This document shows, in pieces, positions 42,373 to 51,689 of a stretch of DNA of 64,000 nucleotides. Below the pieces are notes generated by a model. The model searched no databases and was not told where the DNA came from. It saw only the letters and a list, made by a program, of their open reading frames with translations. Positions within the stretch are counted from its first letter, which is position 1. Every line of letters begins with the position of its first letter. A program made the translations under genes and the position numbers. Location of the stretch: assembly GCA_022750295.1 (NCBI GenBank), contig JAKIVZ010000005.1:56058-120057 (forward strand), read 5' to 3'. Source of the DNA: Candidatus Lutacidiplasma silvani. GTDB lineage: Archaea; Thermoplasmatota; Thermoplasmata; Lutacidiplasmatales; UBA184.

Positions 42373-42859
42373 CCCGCTTCGCCGGCGACGGTCGCGGAGG
42401 GGCGTGCGACCCCGCGTGGGGATGGCGGTGTCCGGTTCGTCCACCGGCGGCCCCGGGGGACGCGATCAGGAAGTCGCCCTGGCTCACTCCTTTCACCCCC
42501 CGGAGGTCCTCGGCGGCCCGCTCGACCTCGCGCCGGTGGCCGGCGAGGATCATCACCTCGAGACAGACGTCGCCCTCGAGGTGGACATGGCTCGAGGACC
42601 GGATGTGGTCGCCCCACCGGTGCTGCGCGGCCGTGAGCCGCCGCTGGACGTACGGCGAGCGGTGGTCGTAGAGGACCATCACGGTGCCGACGGCGTCCGC
42701 GTCGGGGTCGGAGAGCGAGGTGGCGGACGTCGCCCCGCGCACGAGGAACCGGATCGCCTCCGAACGGCTGCGCGAGTTCCGTTGCCGGACCCACCGGTCG
42801 AGGGCGTCGAGGACCTCCGGCTCGAGCGAGATGGCGGTCCGGACGACGCGCCGTGCCAT
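42353..42859 (-). CDS. nikR: Nickel-responsive regulator NikR
   Basis: A 168-residue metalloregulator. Residues 1-45 form a ribbon-helix-helix ([39 protein letters not shown]) for DNA binding; the C-terminal ACT-like domain carries the Ni ligands [24 protein letters not shown], matching His, His-x-His and Cys of E. coli NikR. A His/Pro-rich tail ([15 protein letters not shown]) extends beyond the usual NikR end and could bind extra metal. It lies 16 bp downstream of the NiCoT gene and is probably expressed with it, giving feedback on nickel uptake. Confidence 0.9.
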   Translation of the reverse strand: MARRVVRTAISLEPEVLDALDRWVRQRNSRSRSEAIRFLVRGATSATSLSDPDADAVGTVMVLYDHRSPYVQRRLTAAQHRWGDHIRSSSHVHLEGDVCLEVMILAGHRREVERAAEDLRGVKGVSQGDFLIASPGAAGGRTGHRHPHAGSHAPPRPSPAKRATRTAP

Positions 42860-42875
42860 CGACGCGACGCTCCGT

Positions 42876-43988
42876 CTACGGGGAGGGTGCGCTCGGCGGC
42901 GCGGGGCCGAATCCGATCTGCTCGTATCCCTTGTACCGGTAGATCCCCATCGCGACGAGCCAGGAGCCGAGGAACACGACGACGATCGCAACGCCCAGGA
43001 CCTCGAAGTTGAGGCCCCCGATCAGGGTCCAGAACGGTCCGTTCAGTCCGAGCGCGATGCCGACCACGCCGAGGACCTCGATCCCCCCGATCACGAAGGC
43101 GACGAGGACCGAGATCACCGTCAGGGTGAGGTTGTAGTAGATCTTCCGGATCGGTTTCAGGAACGCCCAGCCGTAGGCGTAGCGCATCGCGAACCCGTCG
43201 GCGGTGTCGGCGAGGACCATCCCGCACGTGAAGAGGACGGGGAGGAGCATCACGGCCCACAGGGGGACGCTGGTCGTCGTGGCGAACACGACGCTCACGG
43301 TGATCAGCAGGACCTCGGTCGCGGTGTCGAACCCGAGGCCGAACAGGACCCCGATCGGGTAGATCTGCCACGGCTCCCGGACCATCTTGAACAGTCGGCC
43401 GAAGTACCGGTAGAGGAACCCGCGCTTGTCCATCTGGGCGTCGAGCGCCGCCTGGTCGAACTCCCGGTCCCGGAGCCCCCGGAAGATCCGGTAGACGTCG
43501 AGCGCGATCAGGACGTTGACGAGCCCGATCAGGAACAGGAAGATCCCCGAGATCAGGGCGCCCGCGACCGCCCCGAACTGCGCGAACGCCGCGACGTGGG
43601 AGCGGACGTAGTCGGTGAGGACGACGAGCGCCGCGATCATCCCGAACACGATGGTCGAGTGGCCGAGAGAGAACCAGGTCCCGACGGTGAGGGGGCGCTT
43701 CCCGTCGTTGAGGAGCTTTCGGGTCGTGTTGTCGATCGCGGCGATGTGGTCGGCGTCGAAGCCGTGCCGGAGCCCGAGGATGTACGCGGTGATGGCGAGG
43801 CCGGAGAAGATGAGGACCCCCGGGGTCGTCTCGTGAGCATACCCGTGGGGGAGGTAGGCGAACGCCGCGACGAAGGCGAGGAGCGTGGCCGCGCCGATCC
43901 CCGCGAACAAGGCGACCATCCGGAGCCGCTCGCCGAGCGTGAGGGCGAGGGTCGCGGACGGGGGGTCGATCCCGTCGGCGGCGCTCAT
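42876..43988 (-). CDS. NiCoT family nickel/cobalt transporter
   Basis: A 370-residue membrane protein with about eight spans. It has the family hallmark LGLRHGFDADHIAAIDNTTRK near 75 (the His/Asp residues bind metal), plus GTWFSLGHSTIVFG and IGVLFGLGFDTATEVLL. The family imports Ni2+ or Co2+ with high affinity; pairing with nikR makes nickel the likely substrate. No nickel enzyme is encoded nearby. The promoter CCTTTATCTG (44011-44020) sits 25-30 nt (core TTTATC) before ATG 43988. Confidence 0.92.
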   Translation of the reverse strand: MSAADGIDPPSATLALTLGERLRMVALFAGIGAATLLAFVAAFAYLPHGYAHETTPGVLIFSGLAITAYILGLRHGFDADHIAAIDNTTRKLLNDGKRPLTVGTWFSLGHSTIVFGMIAALVVLTDYVRSHVAAFAQFGAVAGALISGIFLFLIGLVNVLIALDVYRIFRGLRDREFDQAALDAQMDKRGFLYRYFGRLFKMVREPWQIYPIGVLFGLGFDTATEVLLITVSVVFATTTSVPLWAVMLLPVLFTCGMVLADTADGFAMRYAYGWAFLKPIRKIYYNLTLTVISVLVAFVIGGIEVLGVVGIALGLNGPFWTLIGGLNFEVLGVAIVVVFLGSWLVAMGIYRYKGYEQIGFGPAPPSAPSP

Positions 43989-44010
43989 CGTCGGCCCGGA
44001 GGCGAGGGGC

Positions 44011-44020
44011 CAGATAAAGG
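44011..44020 (-). promoter_or_regulatory. TATA-like box of NiCoT-nikR operon
   Basis: Minus-strand CCTTTATCTG has its core TTTATC 25-30 nt before ATG 43988, giving a leaderless transcript. A NikR operator would be expected nearby, but I could not identify a convincing inverted repeat. Confidence 0.5.
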
Positions 44021-44070
44021 TGTGTTGTTTTCGGGATTCGTAGTACTCGTCCGGACGGGGGAACCCGAGG

Positions 44071-44772
44071 CTATCGCGGCGACAGGGCGGTGGCGCCGGA
44101 GGCCGTGAGGACGGAGGCGTTCTCCAGCGCGAGGAGGGTCCGGTCGAGGGAGATCACGTCGATGTACGCCGGTCCGATGAATCCGGCGACGGGTTGGACG
44201 ATCGAGGCGTTGACGAGCTGCAGGAGCGCCCCCTGGGTGAGATTGCTGAAGTGCGCGACGCGCGGGATCTGGACGAGCGCCGCCTCGGGGGTGATGTCGG
44301 GGTCGAGCCCGCTTTCCGAGGGGCTGACGAGATTGAGGGGGACGGAGACGTTCGTGAGCCCGTACTGCTGGATGTATCGGAGCGTCTCGTTGTACAGGGC
44401 CGGATCGGTCGGGCCGTACGGCGCTTCGGAACCGGCGCCGGAGAACGGCTGGTAGTCGATCAGCGACGGTCGCATCCAGAACAACGCCGGGTTGGTGATG
44501 TTCTGCCCCAGGGTGATGTTCGCCCCCGTCGCCGTCGAGGGGGCGACGTACTCGGCGACCTCGGAGAAGACGTACGGGTACGCCACGCCGAGGAGGATCA
44601 CCGAGAGGACGAGGAGCGTCACGACCGGGCGGGCGCTCGGCCACCGGAACGGCGGGTCGGAGGCGAGCCCCGTCCCCTCCGGCTCTCCGCCGCTCGAGAG
44701 GTCGGCCGAGATCTCCCGCGGCTCCGGCGCGTGGCGGCGCTCCCGGGTCGGGGCGCCGGTCCGGCCGCTCAT
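44071..44772 (-). CDS. kdpC: Potassium-transporting ATPase KdpC subunit
   Basis: A 233-residue subunit with an N-terminal charged extension (about 1-50) absent from E. coli KdpC, one transmembrane span (ARPVVTLLVLSVILLGVAYPYVF), then the extracellular domain with FWMRPSLIDYQPFSGAGS, SPSESGLDPDITPEAALVQIPRVA and ASIVQPVAGFIGPAYIDVISLDRTL, all diagnostic. KdpC stabilises the complex and acts as a cation-coupling partner. Its ATG overlaps the kdpB stop by 4 bp. The stop is separated from the NiCoT promoter region by about 50 bp. Confidence 0.93.
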   Translation of the reverse strand: MSGRTGAPTRERRHAPEPREISADLSSGGEPEGTGLASDPPFRWPSARPVVTLLVLSVILLGVAYPYVFSEVAEYVAPSTATGANITLGQNITNPALFWMRPSLIDYQPFSGAGSEAPYGPTDPALYNETLRYIQQYGLTNVSVPLNLVSPSESGLDPDITPEAALVQIPRVAHFSNLTQGALLQLVNASIVQPVAGFIGPAYIDVISLDRTLLALENASVLTASGATALSPR

Positions 44773-46862
44773 CGGACCCCGATCGCGAAGAGGAGGATGT
44801 AGAGGAGCTTGATGCCGACGAAGGCGCTGACCAGCCCGCCGCCCCCGTACAGGAGGAGGTTCCGGCGCAAGAGGTCGACCGCCGGCATCGGACGGAACGA
44901 CGCCCCGACGAGCGCGAGCGGGATCAGCAACGGGATCATCAGCGCGTTGAACAGGAGGGTCGAGAGGACGGCCACCCGGGGGTCGGAGAGCTGGAGGACG
45001 TTCAGGAATTCGAGGTTTGTCACCCCGATGAAGATCGCCGGGATGACCGCGAAATACTTCGCCACGTCGTTCGTGATCGAGAACGTCGTGAGGGCGCCGC
45101 GGGTGATCAGGAGCTGCTTGCCGATCGAGATCACATCGATGATCTTCGTCGGGTCGCTGTCGAGATCGACCATGTTCCCGGCCTCCTTGGCGGCCGAGGT
45201 GCCGCTGTTCATGGCGAACCCGACGTCGGCGCGCGCCAGCGCCGGGGCGTCGTTCGTTCCGTCCCCGGTCATCGCGACGAGCCGCCCGTGGCTCTTCTCG
45301 AGCGCGACGAGGCGGAGCTTCGTCTCGGGTTTCGCCTCGGCGACGAACTCGTCGACCCCGCTCTCCCGGGCGATCGAGAGGGCGGTCAGCCGGTTGTCGC
45401 CGGTGCACATGATCGTCCGGATCCCCATCGTCCGCAGCTCCTTCAGCCGCTGCGCGATGCCGGGCTTGACCACGTCCTTCAGGATGACGAGGCCGACGAC
45501 CTGCTTCTGACGGGCCAAGGCGAGCGGGGTCATCCCCTGTCGACTCGCCTCGTCGGCGGCTTTCCGGAGCTCCTCGGGGAACGACCCGACGTACTCGGCG
45601 ATCGCGCCGATCGAGCCTTTCATCATTTCCATCCCGTTCGGGAGGACGAGCCCGGACATCCGGCGGGCCGTCGAGAACGGCACGACCTTGCACTCGTTCG
45701 TCTTGATCTTCTCGAGGCGGATGCCCCGGAGCGTCGCGAGCCGGGCGATCGAGCGGCCCTCGGGCGTCTCGTCGAGCATCGACGCGAGCAGGGCGGTCCG
45801 CTGGCACGTGTCGGCGTCGGTGCCGGGGGCGGGGACGAACTGGACGGCGAGGCGGGTTCCGACGGTGATCGTGCCGGTCTTGTCGAGGATCAGGACGTCG
45901 AGGTCGCCGGCCGCCTCGATCGCCTTCCCCGACTTGCAGACGACGTTCGCCCGCGCTACGCGGGTGACGCCCGAGATCCCGACGGCGGAGAGGAGTCCGC
46001 CGATCGTCGTCGGGACGAGGCAGACGAGGAGCGCGATCAGCACCGCGAGGTTGAGGGTCCCGAGGCCCGTGAACCCGAGGAGGTAGGCGAGGGTCACGAT
46101 CACGACGAGGAGGGCGAGGGTGAGCGCGTTGAGGACGAGGGTCAGCGCGATCTCGTTCGGGCTCTTGTCGCGGGTCGTCGCCTCGACGAGCTGGATCATC
46201 CGGTCGAGGAAGCTCGTGCCCGGCTCGGAGGTGATCCGGATCTCGACGGTCCCGTCGAGGACCCGGCTGCCGCCGAGGACGCTGGTGCGGTCCCCTCCGC
46301 TCTCGCGGACGACGGCGGCCGACTCGCCGGTCATCATCGACTCGTCGATGAGCGCCCCGCCCTTCGAGACGTCCCCGTCGAGCGGGACCGTCTCCGACGC
46401 CCGGACCTCGACAAGGTCGCCCCGGTGGAGCTGGGTCGCCGCGATCCACCGGCGGCGACCGTCGGGGAGGATCTGGCGGGCCTGCAGTCCCGCCCGAACG
46501 TCGCGGAGGCTGTCGGCCTGGGCCTTCGCCTGGGCCTCGGCGACCGCTTCGGCCAGGTTCGCGAACCAGACCGTGAGGAACAGGATGACCGTGACCGCGA
46601 CGTAGTAGTTCTCCTGGAACCCCTGCCGCTGGATGTCCGGGAACGCCCAGGGGATCAGGCAGACGATCCCGGTGAAGAACGTGAACGCGTAGACCACGAA
46701 GATCACGGGGTTGCGGACCTGCTCTCGGGGGTCGAACTTCGCGAACGACCGCTCGAGGACGAGTCCGAAGTTCGTGTGCGCCTTCCGGCGGACGCTGACC
46801 GTCGCGCCGACCGCCTGGCTCTGGGTCGGCCGGATCTCGGCCCCGGGCGTCCCTACGGCCAT
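44769..46862 (-). CDS. kdpB: Potassium-transporting ATPase KdpB subunit
   Basis: A 697-residue P-type ATPase that powers K+ uptake. The actuator motif is MMTGESAAVV near 180, the phosphorylation site LILDKTGTITVGT near 330, and the hinge is AMTGDGTNDAPALARADVGFAMNSGT near 545. The transmembrane block LVCLVPTTIGGLLSAVGISGV near 295 is specific to KdpB. All three subunits overlap (10 bp with kdpA, 4 bp with kdpC), so they are translated as a unit. Confidence 0.96.
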   Translation of the reverse strand: MAVGTPGAEIRPTQSQAVGATVSVRRKAHTNFGLVLERSFAKFDPREQVRNPVIFVVYAFTFFTGIVCLIPWAFPDIQRQGFQENYYVAVTVILFLTVWFANLAEAVAEAQAKAQADSLRDVRAGLQARQILPDGRRRWIAATQLHRGDLVEVRASETVPLDGDVSKGGALIDESMMTGESAAVVRESGGDRTSVLGGSRVLDGTVEIRITSEPGTSFLDRMIQLVEATTRDKSPNEIALTLVLNALTLALLVVIVTLAYLLGFTGLGTLNLAVLIALLVCLVPTTIGGLLSAVGISGVTRVARANVVCKSGKAIEAAGDLDVLILDKTGTITVGTRLAVQFVPAPGTDADTCQRTALLASMLDETPEGRSIARLATLRGIRLEKIKTNECKVVPFSTARRMSGLVLPNGMEMMKGSIGAIAEYVGSFPEELRKAADEASRQGMTPLALARQKQVVGLVILKDVVKPGIAQRLKELRTMGIRTIMCTGDNRLTALSIARESGVDEFVAEAKPETKLRLVALEKSHGRLVAMTGDGTNDAPALARADVGFAMNSGTSAAKEAGNMVDLDSDPTKIIDVISIGKQLLITRGALTTFSITNDVAKYFAVIPAIFIGVTNLEFLNVLQLSDPRVAVLSTLLFNALMIPLLIPLALVGASFRPMPAVDLLRRNLLLYGGGGLVSAFVGIKLLYILLFAIGVR

Positions 46863-48538
46863 GCGACCCCCTGCGAGAACGGCCCCATCGCGAGGATCGG
46901 GAGGAAGAGGAGTCCGGTGACGATGATCACGAACCCGACGAGGTAGAGGGTGAACGTCGCCGAGGACGTCTTCAGGGTCCCGGGGCTCGCGGGGATCGCC
47001 GGTTGCCGGGCCAGGGCCCCTCCGATGGCGAGCATCGCGATGATCGGCACGAACCGGCCGACCAGCATGATCAACCCGCCGACGACGTTGAAGAACGGTG
47101 TCCCGTCGGCGATCGGGCCCATACCGCTCCCGTTGTTCGCCGACTCGCTCACGAACTCATACATCACGACCGTGAACCCATGCGAGCCGGGACCGGCCGC
47201 GACCTTCCCCAGCCCGGACGCCGCGGCCACGGCGAGGGGGAGCAGGATCGCAAGCGGGTGGGAGAGCAGCTGGACGATGGCCCATTTCACCTGGGCCGGC
47301 CCGATCTTCTTTCCGAGGTACTCGGGGGTCCGCCCCACCATCAGGCCGCCGACGAAGATCGCGAGAAGGGCGTTGATCAGGAGCGTGCCGAACCCGGTCC
47401 CCACCCCGCCGGGGGCGCACTGGAGGAACATCCCCCACAGCAGGACCGACTGGGCGCCCGGGGTCAACGACCCCAGCGACATCGAGGTCGCTCCGACGTT
47501 CCCGTAGACGCTGACCCCCTGGAAGAGGACCGATTCCGAAAGGGAGAACCGGGACTCCGCTCCGACGAAGTACCCGCCCGTCTGCGTGACCCCGGTCCCG
47601 CTGAGGAACGAGTTCGATCCCTCGAAGAAGAACAGGAGGAGCAGGGCCGTGACGAAGATGATCAGGATCGCGCCGATGTGCGGGTACGCCTCGTTCGGCC
47701 GCTTGACCATCCGACCGAACAGGAACGGGGGCGCGAACGTGAGGAGCATCATCATCACGATGAGCACCATGTTCGTGAACGCCGAGGGGTTCTGGAGCGG
47801 GGCTCCCGCGTTGGCGGCGAAGTACCCTCCGCCGTTCGAGCCGATCATCTCGATCGACTCCCACGAAGCGACCGGGCCGGTGGGGACGAACTCGAACCCT
47901 CCGCCCAGGAGGGCGTGCTGGGTGCTCTGGGCGAGCGTCTCCGGCACCCCCGCGAGGAGGAGGACGAGGGCCCCGACGACGGAGAGCGGCACCAGGACCC
48001 GCGTCAGCGACCGAACGAGGTCGGCCCAGAAGTTTCCGACCGTCCCATCCTTCCGGAGGAATCCGCGAACGAACGCCACGAGTACGACGAGCCCGCTCGC
48101 CGCCGAGAGGAACATCAGCACCTGGAGTCCGAGGAGCGAGCTGAGCAGCGACGCCTGGGTCTCGGGGGCGTAGTGCTGGTAATCGGTATTGGTCGTAAAC
48201 GCGCTCGAGGTGTGGAACGCGAGATCCCACGTCATTCCGGGCACGTGCCAGGAGTTCAGGGGGAGGCTGCCCTGCTCGAACAGCAGGACGAAGACGAAGA
48301 CGAGGGCGACCGCGTTGACGACGAGAAGCGCCCCGGCGTATTCCTTCCACCCCATCTGTCGGCGGGGGTCGACACCCAGGACCCGGTAGACGAGCCGGTC
48401 GACCGGGTCCGCTACCGCGTCCAGCGCGGTCGGCCGGTCGGTGTAGACCTTGGCCATGTAGATGCCGAGCCACCGCGCGAGGAGGAGCCCCAGGCCGAGG
48501 GTGAAGAGTACATCGACAACCGAGCTTGTGGGGAGCAT
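46853..48538 (-). CDS. kdpA: Potassium-transporting ATPase KdpA subunit
   Basis: A 561-residue channel-like subunit of the SKT superfamily that holds the K+ selectivity filter. The four pore-loop regions are seen, for example FHTSSAFTTNTDYQHYAPET near 105 and MIGSNGGGYFAANAGAPLQNPSAFTNM near 230, plus FTNM-type segments and SLTPGAQSVLLWGMFLQCAPGGVGTG. It opens the kdp operon. No kdpD/kdpE sensor pair is adjacent in this window, although a separate PAS histidine kinase is encoded about 1.4 kb away on the other strand. The start at 48538 follows a long non-coding leader. Confidence 0.95.
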   Translation of the reverse strand: MLPTSSVVDVLFTLGLGLLLARWLGIYMAKVYTDRPTALDAVADPVDRLVYRVLGVDPRRQMGWKEYAGALLVVNAVALVFVFVLLFEQGSLPLNSWHVPGMTWDLAFHTSSAFTTNTDYQHYAPETQASLLSSLLGLQVLMFLSAASGLVVLVAFVRGFLRKDGTVGNFWADLVRSLTRVLVPLSVVGALVLLLAGVPETLAQSTQHALLGGGFEFVPTGPVASWESIEMIGSNGGGYFAANAGAPLQNPSAFTNMVLIVMMMLLTFAPPFLFGRMVKRPNEAYPHIGAILIIFVTALLLLFFFEGSNSFLSGTGVTQTGGYFVGAESRFSLSESVLFQGVSVYGNVGATSMSLGSLTPGAQSVLLWGMFLQCAPGGVGTGFGTLLINALLAIFVGGLMVGRTPEYLGKKIGPAQVKWAIVQLLSHPLAILLPLAVAAASGLGKVAAGPGSHGFTVVMYEFVSESANNGSGMGPIADGTPFFNVVGGLIMLVGRFVPIIAMLAIGGALARQPAIPASPGTLKTSSATFTLYLVGFVIIVTGLLFLPILAMGPFSQGVAWP

Positions 48539-49061
48539 GACCGGTACCTGCGCCGATGGGGTGCGTCAGCACCCTCGTCCGTGCCGGGTCGCCCCGGTCA
48601 GGAGGGTCCGGCCGAGGTCGGCCGTTCCGGGCGTGGAGGCGACGCCACGGACGCGCGGGAGGGCGAGATCGCTCGCAGACGTAGAGCCTCTCGGTCGCCG
48701 ACCCGAGATTCCGTTCATAAGTCCATCGTTTCAGAGGGCGTTCCGTGTCACGACATGGCCTGGAGCTCCCCCGGCGGGACTGGAATCGGCCGGGCGAGTT
48801 CGAGCTCAACTCCCGGGGGAGGACGACCCTCCCCCCAACACGGCCTCCCGACGGCCGGAGTGGGGAGCCGGCGGCCGGCGCGACGACTCCCACGATAGAA
48901 CCTTAACCCGCGGACTCGCTCGAACCTCCGACGACGTGGCCGCCTCGACGACCCGATACCATGCATCTTCGGGGAATCGGGCCGTGCCTCCCTTCCGGAC
49001 CCCGCACCCCCGACGGCCCGGAATCCGCGTTCCGCTGGCGCGCCGGACGGAGGGCTGACCG
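48539..49061. other. 523-bp intergenic region: probable long kdpA leader and divergent promoter zone
   Basis: No gene is supported here. On the minus strand the best TATA-like box is CTTATGAA (48714-48721), which would leave a leader of about 155 nt before kdpA. That leader can form GGGTGC-TGAC-GCACCC (48559-48574), 20 nt from the ATG, and a second stem, CGTGG/CCACG, at about 48635. On the plus strand, CCTTAACC at 48902-48909 is a possible promoter for the membrane protein at 49062, whose ATG is preceded by GGAGGG (49046-49051). Confidence 0.5.
48559..48574 (-). promoter_or_regulatory. Hairpin in the leader of kdpA
   Basis: GGGTGC and GCACCC form a perfect 6-bp stem with a 4-nt loop, 20 nt before the kdpA start codon on the mRNA. 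It could mask the ribosome-binding region or be part of a larger regulatory fold; there is no sequence match to a known riboswitch class. Confidence 0.35.
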
Positions 49062-49841
49062 ATGGACTCTGCGCTCTTCGCGGCGGGGGTGGCGAATCTC
49101 GCGGCGACCCCGGTCTACGCCTACGTGGGATCCCGGCTCTACGAACGCCCGGTCTCCGCCCACGCTCGGCTCCCGTCGGCGCAGTTCGCCCTTTGGTGGT
49201 GGGGGCTGGGCGGTACCGGGGTCGTGTCCGGTGTTGAGGCGATCCTCTACTCCGTCGGGCACCTCACGTTCGCTCTGGCCCTCACGGCCTACCTTTTGAC
49301 GGTCCTAGCCGACTCGATCATCCTCTGGGGGTTGGTCGGGTACCTGCTCTACATCTACACCGGCAAGTACCACCTCCTCGAACTCACCGGGTTCTACGCC
49401 GCGTTCTACATCTCCGTCATCTATTGGATCGTCTCGAACGGACCGAACGGCGTCGACCTCGCTAGCGGAATCCCGACGATCACGTACGCCCACATCCTGA
49501 CGGGGCCCGTGCTTGACTTCGTGGTGATCGGCCTCGTCTTCCCCGAGCTGATCGCGAGCATCCTCTATCTCTCGCTCTTCTTTCGGACGACCGACCGGAC
49601 CCTTCGGTACCGGATCGGCATGGTCAGTGCGGCGCTGTTCGTCTTCTACGGGGCGGCGTTCTTCAAGCCGTCGACGGGCAGCCCCGAACTCTGGACCCTC
49701 GTGACGGCGCTCCTCGACGTGGGGTCGGCGATCCTCGCGCTGTTCGCCTACTTCCCTCCCGAGCCGCTCCAGCGCGCCTGGGGAATTACGCCGGTCCCCC
49801 GCGAGGACCCGGGCTCGCCGGCCGGGTCCATGCAAACATGA
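49062..49841 (+). CDS. Multi-spanning membrane protein of unknown function (about seven spans)
   Basis: A 259-residue protein with roughly seven hydrophobic segments (about 5-22, 42-63, 65-100, 105-135, 150-180, 190-212, 215-232) and an outside-facing loop with NGPNGVDLASG. The last 25 residues are hydrophilic. It lacks the retinal lysine environment of rhodopsins, so a sensory-rhodopsin role is not supported. It stands directly before a soluble histidine kinase gene on the same strand and could be the membrane sensor for that kinase; this is inference from position. GGAGGG lies 11-16 nt upstream of ATG. Confidence 0.65.
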   Translation: MDSALFAAGVANLAATPVYAYVGSRLYERPVSAHARLPSAQFALWWWGLGGTGVVSGVEAILYSVGHLTFALALTAYLLTVLADSIILWGLVGYLLYIYTGKYHLLELTGFYAAFYISVIYWIVSNGPNGVDLASGIPTITYAHILTGPVLDFVVIGLVFPELIASILYLSLFFRTTDRTLRYRIGMVSAALFVFYGAAFFKPSTGSPELWTLVTALLDVGSAILALFAYFPPEPLQRAWGITPVPREDPGSPAGSMQT

Positions 49842-49923
49842 TGGCACGTCGGGTCGCGAATCGGGGCCGAGGGAGGCAGTTCCGGGCCCGCCCGGCCCCC
49901 CTCGGGGGAGCGGAGGCGGCGTG

Positions 49924-51144
49924 ATGGTCGGGGTCTTCCTGTTCCGCCGGGGGTCCCCGACGGGCGAACTCACCCCCTCGCTTCCGCAGGTCGTGGAGGT
50001 CTTGCCCGGCGCCCTCCTCGCGCTCGACGACCGGGGGGTCGTCCGGTACGCCAGTGCCCGGGTGACGCCCCTCGTCGGGTACTCCCGCGAGGAGGTCCTC
50101 GGACAGCCGCTCGCCCGGCTCTTCGCCGCGCCATCGCAGGACCGGGTGAGCCAGATGCTCGCCCGCGTCCACGGAACTCGAACCACGGACCGGGTCGAAC
50201 TCTCGGCCCGCCACCGGACCGGAACCGAGGTGCTCGTCGAGGTCAGCGTCGACTGGAGCCCGACCCCGGCCCCGGGGGCGTTCGCCGTGTTCCTGCGCGA
50301 CCTCTCGGAGCGGACCGAGCTCGTCGAGGCGCTCGCCGTCCGCGCCGCCGAGCTCGCCCGGTCGAACCGGGACCTCGAACAGTTCGCCTACGTCGCCTCC
50401 CACGACCTGCAGGAGCCGCTGCGGATGGTCGGGAGTTACACGCAACTACTCTCCCAGCGGTACCACGGCCAGATCGACGCCGAAGCGGACGAATATCTCG
50501 GGTACGCCCACGACGGCGTGATCCGGATGCGGGAACTCATCGACGACCTCCTCGCGTTCGCCCGCGTCGGGACCCGGGCCGAGCCGTTCGTCCGGATCCG
50601 GTCCGAGGAGGTCGTCGACCAGGCGCTCGACAACCTCGAGGCCGCGATCGCGACCCAGAAGGGGCACGCCGACCACGGGCCCCTCCCCGAGATCCTCGGG
50701 GACCGGACCCAGCTCGTCCAGCTGTTCCAGAACCTCATGGGGAACGCGCTCAAGTTCCGGGGACCGGCCGACCCGGTCGTCCGGGTCGAGGCGGTCCGGT
50801 CGGGCGGGGAGTGGATCTTCTCCGTCCGCGACAACGGCATCGGGATCCCCCCCGAGTACCAGGAGAAGATCTTCGGGATGTTCCAACGGCTGCACGGCCG
50901 GGGAGAGTACCCGGGGACCGGGATCGGCCTCGCGATCTGCAAGCGGGTCGTGGAACGGCACGGCGGCCGGATCTGGGTCGAGAGCACGGGCCGCCCGGGC
51001 GAGGGGACCCGATTCTGCTTCACGTTCCCGGTCGTCGGCGCGGTTTCGACCGAGGCGGCTCCCGCCGCCACCGACCCCGTCGTGTCGGAGGCGACCCGTC
51101 GGGCCCAGAGCCTCATCGAGGAACGGCTTCGCGAGCTGATCTGA
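49924..51144 (+). CDS. PAS-domain histidine kinase (soluble)
   Basis: A 406-residue kinase with no membrane segment. A PAS domain covers about 20-135 (LPGALLALDDRGVVRYASARVTPLVGYSREEVLGQPLARLF). The HisKA region carries YVASHDLQEPLRMVGSYTQLL, phosphate-accepting His160. The ATPase has N box NLMGNALKF, G1 DNGIGIPPEYQEKIFGMFQRLHG and G2 GTGIGLAICKRVVERHGGRIWVES. Kinases with this SHDLQEP form usually pair with stand-alone Rcp1-like receivers, exactly what follows. ATG 49924 is favoured over GTG 49921 because GGAGG lies 7 nt before it. Confidence 0.9.
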   Translation: MVGVFLFRRGSPTGELTPSLPQVVEVLPGALLALDDRGVVRYASARVTPLVGYSREEVLGQPLARLFAAPSQDRVSQMLARVHGTRTTDRVELSARHRTGTEVLVEVSVDWSPTPAPGAFAVFLRDLSERTELVEALAVRAAELARSNRDLEQFAYVASHDLQEPLRMVGSYTQLLSQRYHGQIDAEADEYLGYAHDGVIRMRELIDDLLAFARVGTRAEPFVRIRSEEVVDQALDNLEAAIATQKGHADHGPLPEILGDRTQLVQLFQNLMGNALKFRGPADPVVRVEAVRSGGEWIFSVRDNGIGIPPEYQEKIFGMFQRLHGRGEYPGTGIGLAICKRVVERHGGRIWVESTGRPGEGTRFCFTFPVVGAVSTEAAPAATDPVVSEATRRAQSLIEERLRELI

Positions 51145-51217
51145 AGCGGGCGAGCCCTGTCCGGGCGCCCGAGCGGTCCGATACGTACTTCCCCCCGCCG
51201 CGCTAGAGGGGACCCGG

Positions 51218-51670
51218 ATGCCCCAATCCGCCCCGGACCGCGCGAGTCGTGTCCACGTCTTGATCGTCGACGATAGTCCCTCCGACGTCCGACTCATCCG
51301 CGAGGCGATGCGGGACAGCTCGATCCTGAGCGAGATCCATGTCGTGGCCGACGGGATCGAGGCGCTCGCCTATCTTCGGCAGGCGGGCCCGTACGCCGGG
51401 CAGGCCCGGCCCCAGCTGATCCTCCTCGACCTCAATATGCCCCGGAAGGACGGACGCGAGGTCCTGCGGGAGATCAAGGCCGACTCGGACCTCCGGAAGA
51501 TCCCGGTCGTCATCCTCTCGTCGTCGGGAGCGCCCGAGGACATCGCCCGCTCGTACGACGCGCACGCCAACTGCTACATCCGCAAACCCCTCGACTTCGA
51601 CGAGTTCCGGGGGTTGGTCCGCCAGATCGAGACGTTCTGGTTCACCGCCGCCGAGCTGCCGTCCGAGTGA
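51218..51670 (+). CDS. Single-domain response regulator (Rcp1-like)
   Basis: A 150-residue receiver with no output domain. It has the acidic pair in LIVDDSPSDVRLI, phospho-acceptor Asp71 in LILLDLNMPRKDG, the switch Ser in VVILSSSGAPED and Lys in YIRKPLDFDEF. The loop after the acceptor and the QIETFWF C-terminus are typical of Rcp1-type partners of phytochrome-like kinases. It lies 73 bp after the kinase and is probably its direct phosphorylation target. Confidence 0.9.
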   Translation: MPQSAPDRASRVHVLIVDDSPSDVRLIREAMRDSSILSEIHVVADGIEALAYLRQAGPYAGQARPQLILLDLNMPRKDGREVLREIKADSDLRKIPVVILSSSGAPEDIARSYDAHANCYIRKPLDFDEFRGLVRQIETFWFTAAELPSE

Positions 51671-51689
51671 GCCGGGGACCCGGGGTCGA

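Noticed and set aside
49062..49841. Rhodopsin
   Set aside because: It has about seven spans but no Lys in a final-helix retinal setting and no rhodopsin motifs.
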